A stretch of 9,669 nucleotides of DNA from Delta-02 sp964513565. GTDB lineage: Bacteria > Desulfobacterota > Syntrophorhabdia > Syntrophorhabdales > Syntrophorhabdaceae. Position numbers and translations under genes: made by a program. Under the pieces are notes generated by a model. The model saw only the letters and a list, made by a program, of their open reading frames with translations. It searched no databases and was not told the origin of the DNA. The stretch is taken from NCBI GenBank assembly GCA_964513565.1, contig CAZENE010000067.1:1-9669 (forward strand), read 5' to 3'. This document shows, piece after piece, positions 1 through 6,118 of this stretch (position 1 is the first letter of the stretch; the number at the start of each line of letters is the position of its first letter).

Positions 1-533
1 GATGATAAATTTTAACCTCAAGCCGCCTTCTCTACGATAATATGCTCTCATGAAACATTTGCGCGATACGTCACATTTCTGGCAGCATGCTCAGGACCAA
101 TTCGGGGCCGGGTTCTTACCGACAAGTTTTCAGCGAGCCTCAAATCGGTTGGATGGGACCTCGCCATTACTTGGGAAGAGCCCGCGATGCTAAAAGGCAA
201 TATCGAATGGGGCACGACAGGGATAGAGGCCCACAAACGGGCTTCCCGCTGTCGAGTATCGGGTGGTTTTTTCACAGAATGGCCACAACCCGGAGTCCCG
301 CAGGACGGGAATCGTTCACAAGTCCTTCAACGGCCTTTCGTGAAACGATCACTGCTCCGGCGAAGATTATGGCAAGCCTATGGGCCCGTCGGAACGTTGA
401 ACAGTGGGAGTTGGTGACCGAGATCCCATTGGATATTAGCGTTTCTGTTCAAGAAGAAGAGACGGAGAAAAATCCAGAGGTACCCGAATATACTTTTAAA
501 CCGGCGCATAAAATCACAGTAAAAAACTGGTAA
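1..533. other. No recognisable intact gene; degenerate open frames
   Basis: No intact, recognisable gene is seen. On the plus strand one frame is open from about 19 to 417 and another from 87 to 533. Neither has a convincing ribosome binding site, and neither matches a family I know. The 87-533 frame ends in a stretch that looks more protein-like (about 390-533), rich in Glu and ending FKPAHKITVKNW. A third frame has a short protein-like stretch around 240-340. Plausible sequence switching between frames is the pattern of a decayed gene, but without a homologue this is only an impression. Small GC-rich inverted repeats are present (for example TCCCG/CGGGA around 296-310). I would not annotate a functional protein here. 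Confidence 0.3.
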
Positions 534-917
534 AAAGGATTCTAGTTAGCCAATTGTCGAGTCAGAGAATTCATGCGATGTGCCAAAGGGTCTTCACCAA
601 TTTTCCTGTCAAGGACCAGATTAATTCCCCACTACCGGGGCCAGGGTAATTCTCCAATGTCATCCTAAAAGTGTACCAGTTCGGGCGGAGTAAAAGTATA
701 CCACCTCTATTCTAATCGGACCCGGCAATTGTCATTTTGGATACTTCTTCCTTCTGACAATCAAAGCAATATGTCTTGCCGCCAAATGTACCTGGTAACA
801 CTATCTAATATCATATAGTTGCGTATTTTAGCCCGGCAAAAAATAACACGGTAGCACCTTTACATATTTCTACGGTACAGTCCAATCTTTCACTCAGCAC
901 CGTCACTCGTAATGATA
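534..917. other. Gene-free spacer with IS-end relic
   Basis: This AT-richer stretch has no credible full-length gene on either strand. It holds the IS21-like end relic at 658-703. Beside it is a minus-strand open segment at 712-801 whose 29 residues contain a Cys-x-x-Cys pair in a plausible protein context (TYCFDCQKEE); it lacks a ribosome binding site and probably is a fragment. A weak 7-bp inverted repeat (ATTGTCA at 728-734, TGACAAT at 755-761) overlaps that fragment. No terminator with a clear U-tract was found for the minus-strand gene ending at 918. Confidence 0.4.
658..703. mobile_element. IS21-family-like terminal repeat relic
   Basis: Two direct near-copies of a 13-mer are visible: TAAAAGTGTACCA at 666-678 and TAAAAGTATACCA at 691-703, starting 25 bp apart. 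They are preceded by TGTCATCC at 658-665. From established knowledge, many IS21-family elements carry repeated AAAAGTGTACCA-type motifs inside ends that start with TG, and the spacing and the intervening GGCGGAG resemble such ends. No istA or istB transposase or helper gene, and no matching opposite end, is present in the window. This is therefore at most a solo end or decay footprint. The identification rests on motif memory, not alignment. Confidence 0.45.
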
Positions 918-1496
918 CTATCTGCCGCCCTCAATCCTTATGAAAGCCCCTGAACCCAAATCAAATAATCCGGTTACATAAACGCCTGGATAATGATGCT
1001 CATATACATCCACATATACCCGGTTCGGGCTGTCTTGTGGGTGACGAATGACCCAGGCGCCGGGTGGAACATTTCGACAATTGCCCGGAGGTGGCTGTTG
1101 CCCGGCAGGACGATCCGGGTACCAAATCCGGCATTCGCCTGGGGGTGGGTAATGGCCTTTCGGAATGTTGAGCCGGTTGTAGCCGCGACGATGGAAATAC
1201 GAATAGCGATCATCATCTCTTCCACGCCGATCTGACCAATCCCTGGCATCATAATATCTATCCCGGTCCTTGTCACGGTCCCTCTGGTCGTAATAGCCGT
1301 CCCTGTCCATCCCTTCGTAATGCTTATCCTTGTCTTTATTCCAGTCTTTCCTGTCCCGATCGTCGTCTTTCTTGTACCTTTCAGCCCAATCTTTGCGGTC
1401 TTTGCCATTTCCCGATTCATCTTTATCTTTATCCGCAAACGTTGTACTACAGAAGAATATTGTTAGCAAAAAAAATACCACTGCCATCTTTTTCAT
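918..1496 (-). CDS. Exported Asp/Arg/Lys-rich protein with Pro-Gly-rich C-terminal domain
   Basis: This is a 192-residue conserved-hypothetical type of protein with no known function. Residues 1-21 form a classic Sec signal peptide (two Lys, hydrophobic core, probable cleavage after TTFA). Residues 22 to about 105 are extremely charged low-complexity sequence built from DRD, DKD and KDW units with interspersed Tyr, likely disordered. Residues 110-150 hold the motif IPKGHYPPPGECRIWYPDRP followed by AGQQPPPGNC, with Cys122 and Cys140, then PPGAW. I recall this Pro-Gly-Cys pattern from short uncharacterised proteobacterial exported proteins. The end (151-192) is beta-rich (YVDVYEHHYPGVYVTGLF). 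The ATG at 1496 has AGAAGGTG (1501-1508) just upstream, and a sigma-70-like promoter lies at 1558-1587. A periplasmic or surface location is inferred; cation or polyanion binding by the charged region is only a guess. Confidence 0.8.
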   Translation of the reverse strand: MKKMAVVFFLLTIFFCSTTFADKDKDESGNGKDRKDWAERYKKDDDRDRKDWNKDKDKHYEGMDRDGYYDQRDRDKDRDRYYDARDWSDRRGRDDDRYSYFHRRGYNRLNIPKGHYPPPGECRIWYPDRPAGQQPPPGNCRNVPPGAWVIRHPQDSPNRVYVDVYEHHYPGVYVTGLFDLGSGAFIRIEGGR

Positions 1497-1557
1497 AAGA
1501 CACCTTCTTTTGTTACGTCTATTGCATAGCGTTCAACCGCAGCGAGCGAAGTATCCT

Positions 1558-1587
1558 TTTATATCGGTTTCTCCAGTACCAAGTCAA
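1558..1587 (-). promoter_or_regulatory. Predicted sigma-70-like promoter for the 918-1496 gene
   Basis: Read on the minus strand, TTGACT (1587-1582) and TATAAA (1563-1558) are separated by 18 bp. Each hexamer matches the consensus at five of six positions. Transcription would start near 1551, giving a leader of about 55 nt before the ATG at 1496. It overlaps nothing else except the decayed region beyond the receiver pseudogene, whose reading ends about 12-23 bp away. Confidence 0.55.
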
Positions 1588-1598
1588 TGCTGCGACTC

Positions 1599-1865
1599 TC
1601 AATATGACTTTACGGAACCCGTGATGAGATAATCGGGAAGTCCGGCTTTAAGCGACAGAATTCTTTTGCCAATTCTGGCTCGTCCATACCCGGCATATAA
1701 ACGGTGTACAATTACAAAATCAATAGTGTCCAGGTCTTGTTCAACAAATGATATCACTTTCTTGGGATCGTTAAAAGATGCCGTTTTACATCTCGATCTG
1801 TGGGGTCGTTCCCGGATCATTTCTTCGACTAGTTGTTCATCATCAACAGCGAGTATGGTAGCCAT
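1599..1865 (-). pseudogene. Broken response-regulator receiver domain
   Basis: The N-terminus (ATILAVDDEQLVEEMIRE) is a clear CheY-like receiver start with the acidic Asp-Asp pair at residues 8-9, followed by SFNDPKKVISFVE and IDFVIV. At beta-3 the phospho-acceptor position reads His54 instead of Asp. Immediately after, the frame is wrong: removing one T from the TTT run at 1699-1701 restores RYMPGMDEPELAKEF, the typical loop and helix after the phospho-Asp, followed by CRLKPDFPIIS. The restored frame then meets a stop at 1610, before the conserved Thr/Ser and Lys positions of a receiver. The open frame as it stands ends at 1599. No ribosome binding site precedes the ATG at 1865. Point mutation, frameshift and truncation together indicate a pseudogene. 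No output domain or partner kinase is nearby. Confidence 0.75.
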
Positions 1866-2119
1866 GATTAAACTTAATATTTATGGACCGCGAATTCAAC
1901 GAGCGGTCAAAGTTGTAGGGTCCGCCTTAAGCTATTCGTTATTCGAAACTGATCATCGAACCTCAATAAAATATCTCTTTACAGGAGGATTATCGGACGA
2001 ACCGTGACACAGTTGTGGCAGGCTTTTACCAGAAGATCGGCTAAGACCGTGAAGTGGTTCTCAACTACCCTGTAATCCTGTATATTCGAAGCGCCTTTGG
2101 ATTTAGCGTTTTGAAGGAG
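1866..2119. other. Gene-free stretch upstream of the regulatory region
   Basis: No credible gene is seen on either strand. Open frames here lack ribosome binding sites and recognisable motifs. On the minus strand this is the upstream side of the receiver pseudogene; there is no histidine kinase or other receiver remnant that I can recognise. A ribosome-binding-like AGGAGG at 1983-1988 on the plus strand is not followed by a plausible coding sequence. Confidence 0.4.
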
Positions 2120-2133
2120 TCGGAATTTTCCGA
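2120..2133. promoter_or_regulatory. Palindrome 1, candidate activator site
   Basis: The sequence TCGGA-ATTT-TCCGA is an inverted repeat whose arms extend to 6 bp (TCGGAA/TTCCGA). It shares the pattern TCGGA-N4-TCCGA with the palindrome at 2152-2165. Its centre lies about 130 bp upstream of the start predicted from the sigma-54 promoter at 2230-2245. Position and symmetry fit an enhancer site for a sigma-54 activator; the protein that binds is unknown. Confidence 0.5.
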
Positions 2134-2151
2134 TAGAAACAATATCTTTAG

Positions 2152-2165
2152 TCGGATTTATCCGA
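2152..2165. promoter_or_regulatory. Palindrome 2, candidate activator site
   Basis: The sequence TCGGA-TTTA-TCCGA repeats the 5-bp arms and 4-bp centre length of palindrome 1, exactly 32 bp downstream of it (about three helical turns, same DNA face). Its centre is about 98 bp upstream of the predicted sigma-54 start. Spacing and distance resemble the paired NtrC sites of enterobacterial glnA, although the sequence is not the NtrC consensus. Confidence 0.5.
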
Positions 2166-2229
2166 ATAATAGACGGGATATAACATATCATTTTTACCCT
2201 TTTCCTATAATTTCCGGTTCTTATAATCC

Positions 2230-2245
2230 TGGCACGATATATGCT
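2230..2245 (+). promoter_or_regulatory. Predicted sigma-54 (RpoN) promoter
   Basis: TGGCACG-ATAT-ATGCT matches the sigma-54 consensus TGGCACG-N4-TTGCW except for the first T of the -12 element. The invariant GG and GC are 10 bp apart as required. Transcription would begin near 2256, about 40 nt ahead of the ATG at 2296. Two perfect TATAAT hexamers lie just upstream (2206-2211 and 2222-2227), but neither has a recognisable -35 hexamer at the right distance, so sigma-54 is the better call. The two palindromes upstream support activator-dependent control. Confidence 0.65.
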
Positions 2246-2295
2246 TTGCAATATCATGTGATTCAATCAAAATTCCAAACAGGAGGAGTTACAGT

Positions 2296-2784
2296 ATGAA
2301 AAGGTATTTGATGATCGTATTCGCAGTTATTATGGGCCTCTCTCTGGTGACGGTATCGTTCGCGGCAACACCCAAGGCAACACCGGAAAAACCAGCGGTG
2401 ACTGAGAAAGCAGCGCCGGCTGCCCCGGCACCGACACCGGAGAAGAAAGCAGAGAAAAAACCTGCAGCGGAAAAAGTACATCAGTACACAGGCGATGTGG
2501 TCACGATGGACGGAGCAACGAAGACGTTGACCATTAAAGGAAAACAGGGCGAGAAGGCCTTCGACGTAGCCAACGTCAAGATGGAAAAGGCACCTGCGGC
2601 TGGCGACAAAGTCATGGTGAAGTACACAGAGAAAGATGGCAAAATGACTGCCAAATCAGTAAAGGTAGTAAAGGCTGAGAAGAAAACGGATAAGAAAGAG
2701 AAGAAGGATGAGAAGAAAGATGCAAAACCGGCCGAGACCCCGGCAGCTCCCCAGAAAGCTCCTGCTCCTGCACCTGCAAAGTAA
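2296..2784 (+). CDS. Small exported protein with Lys/Ala/Pro-rich linker and tail
   Basis: This 162-residue protein is of unknown function. Residues 1-23 are a Sec signal peptide (MKRY, hydrophobic core, probable cleavage after VSFA). Residues 24-60 are an Ala/Pro/Lys/Glu linker. Residues about 61-126 form a compact beta-rich core: YTGDVVTMDG, KTLTIKGKQGEKAFDV, GDKVMVKYTEKDGKM and SVKVV. It resembles small beta-barrel domains of the DUF5666/DUF1344 kind, by pattern only. The tail (127-162) is Lys-rich and then Ala/Pro-rich, without Cys. The start is well fixed by AGGAGGAG at 2281-2288. The gene stands alone, with a sigma-54-type promoter before it and a strong terminator after it. A soluble periplasmic protein is likely; the basic tail might contact the envelope or nucleic acid, which is a guess. 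Confidence 0.85.
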   Translation: MKRYLMIVFAVIMGLSLVTVSFAATPKATPEKPAVTEKAAPAAPAPTPEKKAEKKPAAEKVHQYTGDVVTMDGATKTLTIKGKQGEKAFDVANVKMEKAPAAGDKVMVKYTEKDGKMTAKSVKVVKAEKKTDKKEKKDEKKDAKPAETPAAPQKAPAPAPAK

Positions 2785-2806
2785 TCGGACATCATAAAGG
2801 GACGAG

Positions 2807-2840
2807 AACCGGGGGGAAGAAATCTCCCCGGTTTTTTATT
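2807..2840 (+). terminator. Rho-independent terminator after the 162-residue gene
   Basis: An 11-bp stem (2807-2817 with 2823-2833, core AACCGGGG/CCCCGGTT, one G-U pair) with a 5-nt loop is followed directly by a T-run (GGTTTTTTATT). It starts 22 bases after the stop codon at 2782-2784. This is a textbook intrinsic terminator and closes a single-gene transcript. Confidence 0.9.
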
Positions 2841-2845
2841 TTCCA

Positions 2846-3313
2846 CTACAGGCCGACCTCGTTGAGATTAGCAATAGGTGAATTTGTTACTTTCGAGGTT
2901 GCCGTACCCGATACATAATGACTTATTGATCACATCTATTCGTTCTCTTCCCGGGACTGCGTTATTCGCGCAAGCTAGGTACAATTCATTGTTCAATATA
3001 TCTCTTAAAAATCCAACAAAAGATCCAAGCACTCACTCCCGGTCTTTACCCGGCAATAATTCATTCAGGAAAGGTGTTATTTATCCTGATTGCCGGGAAC
3101 GTGTTCAATCATGGCGGAATCGTACGTTCTCCCGGTTTGTAAACCAGTGCAGGTGGTGACACATTCTCCTGGAGGTTGCCCAGGTTCCTGGTATGTCCAA
3201 GGATGAACTGCTTGCCGGCGAAGAAGGACTGACAGCGATGAACGGAAAGGGGCTCTCCCTTTAGGTATTGCAAAAAACAGTTAAAAGTATAAAGCTCATA
3301 GAAGGTGATAGAG
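2846..3313. other. Gene-free region upstream of the cation ATPase
   Basis: About 470 bp separate the terminator of the 162-residue gene from the ATPase start. No credible gene is present. A 23-codon open segment (3193-3264) has no properly spaced ribosome binding site. The main structure is the inverted repeat at 3049-3097. Near the ATPase there is AT-rich sequence (3265-3300) including TATAAA at 3287-3292, but no well-spaced -35 hexamer, so I do not call a promoter. I recognise no known metal riboswitch. Confidence 0.4.
3049..3097. repeat. Imperfect long inverted repeat (hairpin)
   Basis: Outer arms CCCGGCAAT (3049-3057) and ATTGCCGGG (3089-3097) are perfect 9-bp complements. Inside, CAGGA (3066-3070) pairs with TCCTG (3084-3088), leaving an 8-nt one-sided bulge and a 13-nt loop. 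No U-tract follows on the plus strand, so a terminator is unlikely. It could be a structured leader of the ATPase transcript, an operator, or a small repeat element. The 9-mer CCCGGCAAT also occurs at 721-729. Confidence 0.5.
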
Positions 3314-5998
3314 ATGAAGTGGTACCAGATGGATGCAAAAGAGGTTTTCGCCGAATGCAGTACCGGCCCTGAAGGTCTTTCTGCAAAGGAGGCACAGGAA
3401 CGGCTCAAGAAATACGGCCCGAACAGTCTGCCCGAGGAAGAGGGGTTAAGTCGCCTCAAGATCCTCCTCCATCAGTTCACAAGCCCCCTCATATACATCC
3501 TGATCGTTGCCGCTTTTGTAACAGCCTTTCTCGGGGAATTTATCGATACGGGGGTCATCGTGGCTGTGGTGATCCTCAATGCCATCGTCGGATATTTTCA
3601 GGAGTACAAGGCTGAGGCCAGCGTAAGGGCGCTCAAAAGCATGGTTGTTGCGAAGGCGCGGGTCATCCGGGATGGTAAAGAAAGGGAAATCCCCAGCCAG
3701 GAACTTGTGCCGGGCGATATTGTGGTTCTTGCATCAGGGGCGAAGGTCCCTGCTGACCTGAGACTTGTGGGGCTGACGGAGCTGAGGGTCGAGGAGGCAG
3801 CCCTCACGGGGGAATCTGTTCCTGTCGAGAAGACGACAGGACCGATTGCCGAAGAACACCTTACGGCAGGTGATCAGATCAACATGGCCTTTATGGGAAC
3901 CATCATCGTGACAGGCCGTGCCCGCGGCATTGTCGTTGAAACGGGGGCGAAAACAGTCCTTGGGCAGATTGCCCGGGATGTGAAAGAACTCTCCGTTACG
4001 GAAACCCCACTTCAGCGGAAGATGGTCAAGTTTGCTCAGCTCATCGGACTCCTTGTGCTGGGAAGTACAGTTGCCATAATCGTCTTTGGTCTGTTCCTCG
4101 GTCTGTCCCTTAAGGAGTTATTTATCACGGCTGTGGCTGCCTCGGTTGCCACGATACCGGAAGGGCTTCCCATTGTGGTGACCGTGACCATGGCCATGGG
4201 TATCACCCGCATGGCTCGCCGGCACGCAATCATGCGAAAACTTTCCGCGGTGGAAACCCTGGGAAGCACAACGATCATCTGTTCCGACAAGACAGGAACA
4301 CTGACAAAAAACGAGATGACAGTCAAGGCCGTTTATGACAGTCACCATGGTTTCGAAGTAACCGGCAGTGGTTACGATCCCGAAGGACAGATACTCCATG
4401 ACTGGGAGCCCACTGATAAGGAATCACTGAAGAGATTGCACAATATGCTCAGAATCGGCTTGCTCTGTAATGAATCGAAGATGGTTCAGAACGAGGGCCA
4501 ATTCAGGATAGACGGTGACCCGACGGAAGGGGCTCTCATCGTGTCAGCCATGAAAGCGGGGCTTGATCCGGAGGAAGAGGAGAAAGCTTATCCACAAATC
4601 GGCATGATTCCCTTCGAATCAGACCGGGGTTTTATGGCAACAGTGCATAAAAACAACGACGGAAAGGTCGTTTTTGTCAAGGGTGCCCCGGAAAAGGTGC
4701 TCGACATGTGTAAAGACCTGCCATCAGGGGAAGTGCTTGACCGGACGAGAGCTCAAGAGATTGCTGACCGTTTTGCAGAGGACGGTTTGAGGGTTCTCGC
4801 CATGGCCTACAAACAGATCGGCCAAAGTGCTGAGGCGGAAGGATTTAACCATGATAGCCTCGGTAGAGACCTTGTCTTTGCGGGCCTCCAGGGCATGATC
4901 GATCCCCCAAGGCCGGAGGCCATGGAGGCTATCGAGGGGTGCAAGCAGGCAGGCATCAGAGTGGCCATGATTACCGGTGACCACGCGATCACGGCCTCAG
5001 CCATCGGCAAAATGATAGGTCTTTCCGAAAAAAAATCCCCGGCAATCTCCGGGAGGGAACTGGAGGAGATGAACGATGACGAACTCTTTGCCCGGGTCCA
5101 GGAGACTTCGGTCTTTGCCCGGGTCTCTCCCCATCATAAACTGAGAATTGTCCAACAGTATATCCGGCACGGGGAGATTGTCGCGGTGACCGGTGACGGC
5201 GTGAACGATGCGCCGGCCCTGAAGGCGGCACACATAGGTGCAGCCATGGGCAAAACAGGAACCGACGTGGCCCGAGAGGCCGCCGACATGGTCATTACCG
5301 ATGACAACTTCGCCTCTATTTTCCACGCTGTAAAGGAAGGAAGGATCGTCTTCGACAACATTCGGAAGGTTACGCTCTTTCTGATTCCAACGGGTTTTGC
5401 TGCCATCCTCTCCATTCTGGCCTCCATGCTTCTTGAGATACCCATACCTTACGTGGCGGCCCAATTGCTGTGGATAAATCTTGTGACGAACGGACTTCAG
5501 GACGTGGCTCTTGCTTTTGAGCCCGGTGAAAAGGATATTATCAAAAGAAAGCCGAGGAACCCCAAAGAGGGCATCATGTCCCGGCTCATGGTGGAAAGGA
5601 GTGTCCTCGTCGGGATTATCATCGCCGCTGGTGTTGTCTTCAATTTCTATTCGGCATTGGCGGAGGACGTTTCCCTCGAGCACGCCCGAACTATCGCGAT
5701 GACGACAATGGTTCTCTTTCAGTTCTTCCAGGCATGGAACTCCCGTTCCGAGACGCAGTCTGTATTTCGGATGAATCCGCTCGGTAATCCATTTCTCTTC
5801 TACAGTATGATTGCTGCTTTTCTTGCCCAGGTTGCCGTGATCTACTTGCCTGCCCTGCAGTGGGTTTTCAGGACGGAGGCCCTTACCGCTACAGAGTGGG
5901 TGAAAATCACCGCTGTTGCTATCACGGTGATTGCTGCAGTTGAAATTCACAAGGCGGTGCGGAGGCATATGTCAGGAAAAATAAAAATGTCTGGTTAA
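3314..5998 (+). CDS. P-type (P2) cation-transporting ATPase
   Basis: This 894-residue inner-membrane pump hydrolyses ATP through an aspartyl-phosphate to move a cation. From the ATG at 3314 it has an N-terminal cation-ATPase region, TM1-2 (about 53-95), the actuator TGES (165-168), TM4 PEGLP (282-286), phosphorylation loop DKTGTLT (Asp325), KGAPE (456-460), DPPR (530-533), TGDGVNDAP (626-634) and six C-terminal TM segments. Length and order match bacterial Ca2+-ATPase-like proteins. The SERCA ligands Glu309, Asn796 and Glu908 have counterparts (Glu283, Asn722, Glu813). Asn768, Glu771 and Asp800 are replaced by Gly694, Ala697 and Asn726, and Asp730 is new, so calcium is not assured. A GTG at 3305 is in frame, but GAAGGTGA (3301-3308) is correctly spaced for the ATG. 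It converges on the GH65 gene 120 bp away, with no clear shared terminator. Confidence 0.93.
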   Translation: MKWYQMDAKEVFAECSTGPEGLSAKEAQERLKKYGPNSLPEEEGLSRLKILLHQFTSPLIYILIVAAFVTAFLGEFIDTGVIVAVVILNAIVGYFQEYKAEASVRALKSMVVAKARVIRDGKEREIPSQELVPGDIVVLASGAKVPADLRLVGLTELRVEEAALTGESVPVEKTTGPIAEEHLTAGDQINMAFMGTIIVTGRARGIVVETGAKTVLGQIARDVKELSVTETPLQRKMVKFAQLIGLLVLGSTVAIIVFGLFLGLSLKELFITAVAASVATIPEGLPIVVTVTMAMGITRMARRHAIMRKLSAVETLGSTTIICSDKTGTLTKNEMTVKAVYDSHHGFEVTGSGYDPEGQILHDWEPTDKESLKRLHNMLRIGLLCNESKMVQNEGQFRIDGDPTEGALIVSAMKAGLDPEEEEKAYPQIGMIPFESDRGFMATVHKNNDGKVVFVKGAPEKVLDMCKDLPSGEVLDRTRAQEIADRFAEDGLRVLAMAYKQIGQSAEAEGFNHDSLGRDLVFAGLQGMIDPPRPEAMEAIEGCKQAGIRVAMITGDHAITASAIGKMIGLSEKKSPAISGRELEEMNDDELFARVQETSVFARVSPHHKLRIVQQYIRHGEIVAVTGDGVNDAPALKAAHIGAAMGKTGTDVAREAADMVITDDNFASIFHAVKEGRIVFDNIRKVTLFLIPTGFAAILSILASMLLEIPIPYVAAQLLWINLVTNGLQDVALAFEPGEKDIIKRKPRNPKEGIMSRLMVERSVLVGIIIAAGVVFNFYSALAEDVSLEHARTIAMTTMVLFQFFQAWNSRSETQSVFRMNPLGNPFLFYSMIAAFLAQVAVIYLPALQWVFRTEALTATEWVKITAVAITVIAAVEIHKAVRRHMSGKIKMSG

Positions 5999-6118
5999 GG
6001 GCTACCAGGGTGGGGGGAGCTCCATTGAAAACAATGATGGTGAATATTGACGATTTCGACGGAATGTCGACCTTGAGAATTTTGGCATTCTAAACAATAT
6101 GGTTGTTTTGCGATAAAT

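Noticed and set aside
2206..2227. Two perfect TATAAT hexamers as sigma-70 promoters for the 162-residue gene
   Set aside because: No acceptable -35 hexamer lies 16-18 bp upstream of either; the sigma-54 match is stronger, though a weak sigma-70 start cannot be excluded.
1979..2266. Minus-strand 95-codon open frame over the regulatory region
   Set aside because: It overlaps the sigma-54 promoter and palindromes, has no ribosome binding site and shows no recognisable motif.
3193..3264. 23-codon leader peptide before the ATPase
   Set aside because: The nearest GGAGG is about 17 bases from the ATG, too far, and there is no run of regulatory codons or attenuator after it.
3265..3300. Sigma-70 promoter directly before the ATPase (TTGCAA ... 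TATAAA)
   Set aside because: The hexamers are only 14 bp apart and the predicted start would leave almost no leader.
3305..3313. GTG at 3305 as the ATPase start
   Set aside because: The sequence before it lacks a spaced ribosome binding site, while GAAGGTGA at 3301-3308 is correctly placed for the ATG at 3314.
4997..5968. Long minus-strand open frame (323 codons) inside the ATPase gene
   Set aside because: It lies antisense to clear P-type ATPase motifs, has no ribosome binding site and its product resembles no family; it is a by-product of the codon use of the real gene.
6062..6108. Bidirectional terminator between the convergent ATPase and GH65 genes
   Set aside because: Only weak AT-rich stems (for example AAACAA 6092-6097 with TTGTTT 6103-6108) are visible, without a strong GC stem plus U-tract, so I do not call a terminator.
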